A model generated the notes under the pieces. The model was not told the DNA's origin. It was given only the letters and a program-made list of their open reading frames with translations, and ran no database searches. From contig NZ_JAODTZ010000033.1 of NCBI RefSeq assembly GCF_025399795.1, positions 1-64,000 on the forward strand: 64,000 nucleotides of DNA. Reading direction: 5' to 3'. Source of the DNA: Streptomyces rhizosphaerihabitans. GTDB lineage: Bacteria > Actinomycetota > Actinomycetes > Streptomycetales > Streptomycetaceae. The position numbers were made by a program, and so were the translations under genes. Shown one piece after another: positions 57,601 to 64,000 of this stretch (positions are counted from its first letter, which is position 1; each line of letters starts with the position of its first letter).

Positions 57601-60310
57601 ACAGCCGGGTGAGGCCGCCCTCGCCGCGGCGCAGCGAGCCCACCGCGAATCCGGCGGCGCCGGGGGTGGTGTCGATCATCTCCTGGATGTTCATCACGAG
57701 CAGCGGGTGCGGGCTGACCTCGATGACCGCGCTGTGCTGGTGTTCGATGATGCGGGTCATGGCGGTCTCGAACCGGACCGGTTCGCGCAGGTTGCGGAAC
57801 CAGTAGGGGGTGGCGAGTTCGGCGGGGTCGATGAGGTCGCCGGTCACGGTCGAGTAGATCGCCACCGGCGTGGGCGCGGGGGTGATGCGGCCCAGTTCGT
57901 CCTGGAGGCGGTCCTTGAACCGGTCCATGAGCGGGGAGTGCCCGGGGACGCTGGAGGGGATCAGCCGTGCGCGGGCGCCCTCGGCTTCGCAGACCGCGAC
58001 CAGTTCCCCGACCGCGGTGGCCTCGCCCGAGACCGTCGTCGAGTTCGGTCCGTTGACGGCGGCGATCACGACCCGGCCGTTCCAGCGCTTGAGCAGTTCC
58101 CGCACCCGGCGTTCGGGCAGCAGGATCCCGGCCATGCTGCCCTGTCCGGCGACGGTGGCCAGCATGCGGGAGCGCAGGGCGACGATCTTGGCCGCGTCCG
58201 GCAGGGTCAGGGCGCCCGCGACGCAGGCCGCGGCGATCTCGCCCTGGGAGTGGCCGATCACGGCGTCCGGTGTCACGCCCAGCGAGCGCCACACCCGCGC
58301 CAGGGACACCATCACCGCGAACAGCACCGGCTGGACGACGTCGACGTCGTCGAGGTCCGCCGCCCGCGGTCCCGCGCACACGGTGTCGATCAGCGACCAG
58401 GACACCCATGGCTCCAGCGCCTGGGCGCAGGCGCGCATCTGCTCGGCGAACACCGGGGAGGACTCCATGAGTTCGCGTCCCATCGCGATCCACTGGGAGC
58501 CCTGGCCCGGGAACACGAACACCGTCCGGTCCACCGGCCCGGCGAGGCCGGACACCGTACGGGCGGGACCGTTCTCGTCGCCGGCGGCGACGGCCAGGCC
58601 GGCGAGCAGTTCGTCCCGGCCGGCGCCGATCACCACCTGGCGGTGCTCGAACAGCGATCGTGTCGTCACCAGCGAGTACCCCACGGCCGCGGCCGGCAGG
58701 TCCGCGTCGGCGGCCACGCTGTCCCGCAGCCGCCGTGCCTGCTCCCGCAGCGCATGCTCCGACCGCGCCGACAGCACCCACGGCACCGCCGAGGGAGCGC
58801 CGTTGGGCACCTGGCCGGCGGCGGAGCCGGCGCCCGCGCGGGCCGGGGCGTCCTGCTCCTCGGGGGCCTGCTGAAGGGTCCCGGGTGCCTGTTCGGGGGT
58901 CTTGGCTGTCTGCTCTACGGTCTCGGGGGCCTGTTCGAGGATCAGGTGCGCGTTGGTGCCGCTGATGCCGAAGGACGACACGCCCGCGCGCCGGGGCCGT
59001 CCCGCGCTGGTCCACTGCCTGTTCTCGGTGAGCAGTTCCACCGCTCCGGCCGACCAGTCGACGTGGCTCGAGGGGCGGTCCACGTGCAGCGTCCTGGGCA
59101 GCACTCCGTGCCGCATCGCCATGATCATTTTGATGATGCCGCCGACGCCGGCGGCGGCCTGCGTGTGGCCGATGTTCGACTTCAGCGACCCCAGCCACAG
59201 CGGGCTGTGCGGGTCCCGGTCCTGGCCGTAGGTGGCCAGCAGCGCCTGCGCCTCCATGGGGTCGCCCAGCTTCGTGCCGGTGCCGTGCGCCTCCACCGCG
59301 TCGACCTCGCCGGCCGACAGCCCGGCATCGGCCAGGGCTGCCCGGACGACCCGCTGCTGCGCCGGTTCGCTGGGCGCGCTCAGCCCGTTGGACGCCCCGT
59401 CCTGGTTGATCGCCGAGCCGCGGATCACCGCCCAGATCCGGTGCCCGCCGCGCCGGGCGTCCGAGAGCCGCTCCAGGACCAGCACGCCCGCGCCCTCGGA
59501 GAAGCCGGTGCCGTCGGCCGCCTCGGCGAACGCCTTGCACCGCCCGTCAACCGACAGGCCGCGCTGGCGGGCGAGTTCCACGAACATCCCCGGGGTCGGC
59601 AGCGTCGACACCCCGCCGGCCAGTGCCAGCGTGCACTCCCCCGACCGCAGGGAGCGCACGGCCTGGTGGACGGCGACGAGCGAGGAGGAACAGGCGGTGT
59701 CGGTCGACACCGCCGGGCCCTCCAGGCCCAGCACGTAGGCCACCCGGCCCGAGGCCACGCTGTTGTACTTCCCCGTGATCGCGAAGCCCTCCACCTCGCC
59801 GCCCGCCCCGCCGCCCATCCGCGGGCCGTAGTCGACGGCGTAGATCCCGGTGAACACCCCGGTCGCCGAACCCCGCAGGGCGGCCGGGTCGATGCCCGCC
59901 CGTTCCAGCGCCTCCCACGACGTCTCCAGCATCAGCCGCTGCTGCGGGTCCATCGCCAGCGCCTCGCGCGGGCTGATGCCGAAGAACGGCGCGTCGAACT
60001 CCGCGAGATCCGGCAGGAAGCCGCCCGAGCGGGTGTACGTCCTGCCGTGCGCCTCGGGATCCGGGTCGTACAGCGCCTCCACGTCCCAGCCGCGGTCCAG
60101 CGGGAAGGGGCCCATCGCGTCCACACCGCCGGACACGACGTCCCACAGCCCTTCGGGGGACGTCACCCCGCCCGGGAAGCGGCACCCCACGCCCACGACC
60201 GCGATGGGCTCGCGCGCGGACTCCTCCAGCTCGCGCACCCGCTCACGCAGCTCCTGCGCATCGCCGACGGCGCGTCGCAAGTAGGACCGGAGCTTGTCGA
60301 CATCCTCCAC
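54662..60310 (-). CDS. type I PKS, KS-AT-DH(inactive)-KR-ACP (first extension module, unusual extender)
   Basis: 1882 residues. The GTG at 60310 is chosen over the TTG at 60325 because GGGGGAGG stands correctly before it and the protein then begins with the docking motif VDKLRSYLRRA. KS Cys207 (DTACSSSLV). AT Ser688 (GHSQGE) with VPGHS at 788-792 instead of YASH or HAFH. DH: His replaced by Gln995 (WLAEQVVHG) and Asp by His1155 (HPALLHAAL), so dehydration is lost. KR intact: GGTSGLG, LDD motif (B-type hydroxyl), Ser/Tyr1590/Asn. ACP Ser1757 (LGIDSLTAL). Ends with a long four-helix docking domain. Expected product: beta-hydroxy unit carrying an alkyl branch. Confidence 0.93.
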   Translation of the reverse strand: MEDVDKLRSYLRRAVGDAQELRERVRELEESAREPIAVVGVGCRFPGGVTSPEGLWDVVSGGVDAMGPFPLDRGWDVEALYDPDPEAHGRTYTRSGGFLPDLAEFDAPFFGISPREALAMDPQQRLMLETSWEALERAGIDPAALRGSATGVFTGIYAVDYGPRMGGGAGGEVEGFAITGKYNSVASGRVAYVLGLEGPAVSTDTACSSSLVAVHQAVRSLRSGECTLALAGGVSTLPTPGMFVELARQRGLSVDGRCKAFAEAADGTGFSEGAGVLVLERLSDARRGGHRIWAVIRGSAINQDGASNGLSAPSEPAQQRVVRAALADAGLSAGEVDAVEAHGTGTKLGDPMEAQALLATYGQDRDPHSPLWLGSLKSNIGHTQAAAGVGGIIKMIMAMRHGVLPRTLHVDRPSSHVDWSAGAVELLTENRQWTSAGRPRRAGVSSFGISGTNAHLILEQAPETVEQTAKTPEQAPGTLQQAPEEQDAPARAGAGSAAGQVPNGAPSAVPWVLSARSEHALREQARRLRDSVAADADLPAAAVGYSLVTTRSLFEHRQVVIGAGRDELLAGLAVAAGDENGPARTVSGLAGPVDRTVFVFPGQGSQWIAMGRELMESSPVFAEQMRACAQALEPWVSWSLIDTVCAGPRAADLDDVDVVQPVLFAVMVSLARVWRSLGVTPDAVIGHSQGEIAAACVAGALTLPDAAKIVALRSRMLATVAGQGSMAGILLPERRVRELLKRWNGRVVIAAVNGPNSTTVSGEATAVGELVAVCEAEGARARLIPSSVPGHSPLMDRFKDRLQDELGRITPAPTPVAIYSTVTGDLIDPAELATPYWFRNLREPVRFETAMTRIIEHQHSAVIEVSPHPLLVMNIQEMIDTTPGAAGFAVGSLRRGEGGLTRLYQSAAEAFVAGADVSWQAAFPGQDGGRWVELPTYAFQRKRYWLDTPDETTTASTSDHPLLDAVIDLPDDGEHGGVVAGGRLSLERHPWLAEQVVHGAVLAPATVLAELALWAAHKAGCDGVDELTLETPLVLSRTADREIRVVVDPKQVISVHSRGEGEAEWTRNAVGVAGSGTTGTRGRTDLTAWPPAGAAAVPFEDEYTRLAALGFSHGPLLRGLKQVWRQGDTLFAEVELPAPDGADQGRFRIHPALLHAALLPAGLGRFADNARPEGWLPFRCTGLRIGSARPTALRVALAPAGENALSMTLADQNGAPVGSVASLSLRPADVEKLTELSFDHKDALFRIDWVPLPVPSGHATGRYAVLGTPDTHAASPGPGEALFAGLEELAASGGEIPPVVIAAVDRADGGDTPAALERNLHRVLRWTKDWLADDRFSASRLVVVTRQAIRDEHVPRTDPAAAAVWGFVRTAQTENPGRFTLVDTDDQPASRALLPAAAATAEAQLKIRAGTVSTPRLAHAHGAWAGRGPLGEAPDGPALGTGTVLITGGTSGLGALLARHLVQRHGVRRLVLTSRRGPAAPAAAALREELTGAGAQAEIVACDITSRDAVAALIAAVPSEHPLTAVIHCAAVLDDGVVEALTEDRVDAVLAPKAHGAWHLHELTAQLDLSAFVLFSSIAGVLGTAGQANYAAANAFLDALAEARHTQGLPATSLCWGFWAERSEMSADIGDADVVRLQRQGVLPMSSQEGLALFDAAIFADEPVLVPVRLNLPAPGAPAAGHTLSPLLRGLTPAPGGPAGPEPAGIDLAQQVRSLAPADAEAVLLDAVRAQTATVLGHADPARIAPAAAFKELGIDSLTALELRNKLAAVTGLKLPATLVFDHPNPSALAQFLSAGINPGPGPGPESPTDRLAKEIEQLGARLEDAFLELAENDKATISTLLGELQGRVRSLVSAGSPVAIVDQISSASAGDLLALLDKELG

Positions 60311-60350
60311 CAGGGCCTCCCCCAACAGTTGACCGGAAGAACAGGTGCGG

Positions 60351-63455
<3,105 letters not shown>

Positions 63456-63537
63456 ACGCGTTTCCTTCCGGTTCCGGTTCCCTCGGTGTACGGCTCTTGA
63501 CGGCGCTGGTACGGCTCCTGGCGGCGCTGCCCGCGGC

Positions 63538-64000
63538 TCACAGCCAACGGGTCAGCAGCTTGCGCAGCTCGTCGGGGGCGTCCATGAAGTCGTAGTGGCC
63601 GCCGTCGACCACCCGGAACTCGACCGAGTCCGCGTACCGGCGCCACCCCTGGAGGTCACCGAGGCCCACGTCCGGGTCGTCGCGCCAGTGCAGGACGACC
63701 AGCGGGCAGTCCACCGCGACCGGCTTCTCGCGCCGGTAGGCGCCCGCGGCCGCGTGGTCACGCAGCAGCACCATGAGGCCCAGGTCGACCATGTCCGGCC
63801 GGGGCTCGATGCCCCGGCCGCGGACGAACGACTCCACCTCGGCGCGCAGTTCGGGCTCGGTCATGGTGAGCATCCGGTCGCGCGAGGCGTCGTGCGGGGC
63901 CGGCTGGCCGGACACGAACAGGCAGTCGGGTGTGGGCAGGCCGAGTTCGGCGAGCCTGAGCACGGTCTCGTAGGCGGGCAGCGCACCCGCGCAGTGCCCG
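63538..64000 (-). CDS. thioesterase with Cys nucleophile (5' end beyond window)
   Basis: 154 codons visible; the start lies outside. First residues in the window read GHCAGALPAYETVLRLAELGL. The nucleophile elbow GHSxG of type II thioesterases therefore has Cys in place of Ser. A PAPHDASRDRMLTMTEPELRAEVESFVRGRG lid follows, then VVLHWRDDPDVG (Asp) and the His in VVDGGHYDFM, so the triad is otherwise present. Its stop is 82 bases before the loading-module start, so it is probably the first gene seen of the main minus-strand operon. Possible roles: editing, or release and acyl transfer, for which a Cys nucleophile may matter. Confidence 0.85.
   Translation of the reverse strand, partial: GHCAGALPAYETVLRLAELGLPTPDCLFVSGQPAPHDASRDRMLTMTEPELRAEVESFVRGRGIEPRPDMVDLGLMVLLRDHAAAGAYRREKPVAVDCPLVVLHWRDDPDVGLGDLQGWRRYADSVEFRVVDGGHYDFMDAPDELRKLLTRWL

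Overview
The window is high-GC actinobacterial DNA, almost certainly from a Streptomyces chromosome. GC-rich third codon positions, frequent GTG/TTG starts, tight 4-base gene overlaps, an AfsA-type hotdog gene and a modular type I PKS all point that way. No tRNA, rRNA, CRISPR array or replication origin was found. Every function below is read from motifs in the sequence; nothing was searched.

1-13 kb is mixed accessory DNA: a P-loop nucleotide kinase, a truncated AfsA-like gene coupled to an NAD epimerase (a gamma-butyrolactone type signalling remnant with an autoregulatory-element-like site), an SDR, a VOC protein, an APH(6)-like phosphotransferase, a GYD protein, a secreted polysaccharide deacetylase, an overlapping uridine-kinase-like/hypothetical/LacI set and an acetyltransferase. 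11.4-21.1 kb holds a small regulon. Three near-identical promoter/operator regions (about 13.9, 18.2 and 20.1 kb) precede a DUF4097-ABC exporter operon, a GtrA-like gene and a DUF4097-hydrolase operon. An intact regulator that joins an IS30-type HTH to a MarR-type winged helix lies beside the third copy, and a frameshifted relic of the same regulator lies beside the first. IS200/IS605 and IS5 fragments litter this part.

21-35 kb contains a CPT-like phosphotransferase, a two-gene AAA ATPase/TOPRIM (DUF4276) cassette that looks like a split OLD-type nuclease, a HEAT-repeat protein, citramalate synthase, an acyl-CoA carboxylase beta subunit, an intact TnpB element that has landed at the 5' end of a DUF1707 gene, and a second APH-fold kinase.

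35-64 kb is a compact polyketide/NRPS cluster. On the minus strand, reading from the right edge: a thioesterase with a Cys nucleophile (cut by the edge), a KSQ-AT-ACP loading module, three one-module PKS proteins, a C-A-PCP NRPS with a degenerate adenylation domain, then a CCR/KASIII/3-hydroxyacyl-CoA dehydrogenase operon that should make an alkylmalonyl-CoA extender. Facing it on the plus strand are an FAD monooxygenase and a type II thioesterase, with a strong bidirectional terminator between the two sets. An identical 18-bp palindrome upstream of the monooxygenase and of the NRPS suggests one cluster regulator. Motif prediction: propionyl starter, one unusual extender with ketoreduction only, one malonyl unit with a full reductive set (but a KR substitution), one methylmalonyl unit left as a ketone, then a condensation domain whose own adenylation partner looks dead.
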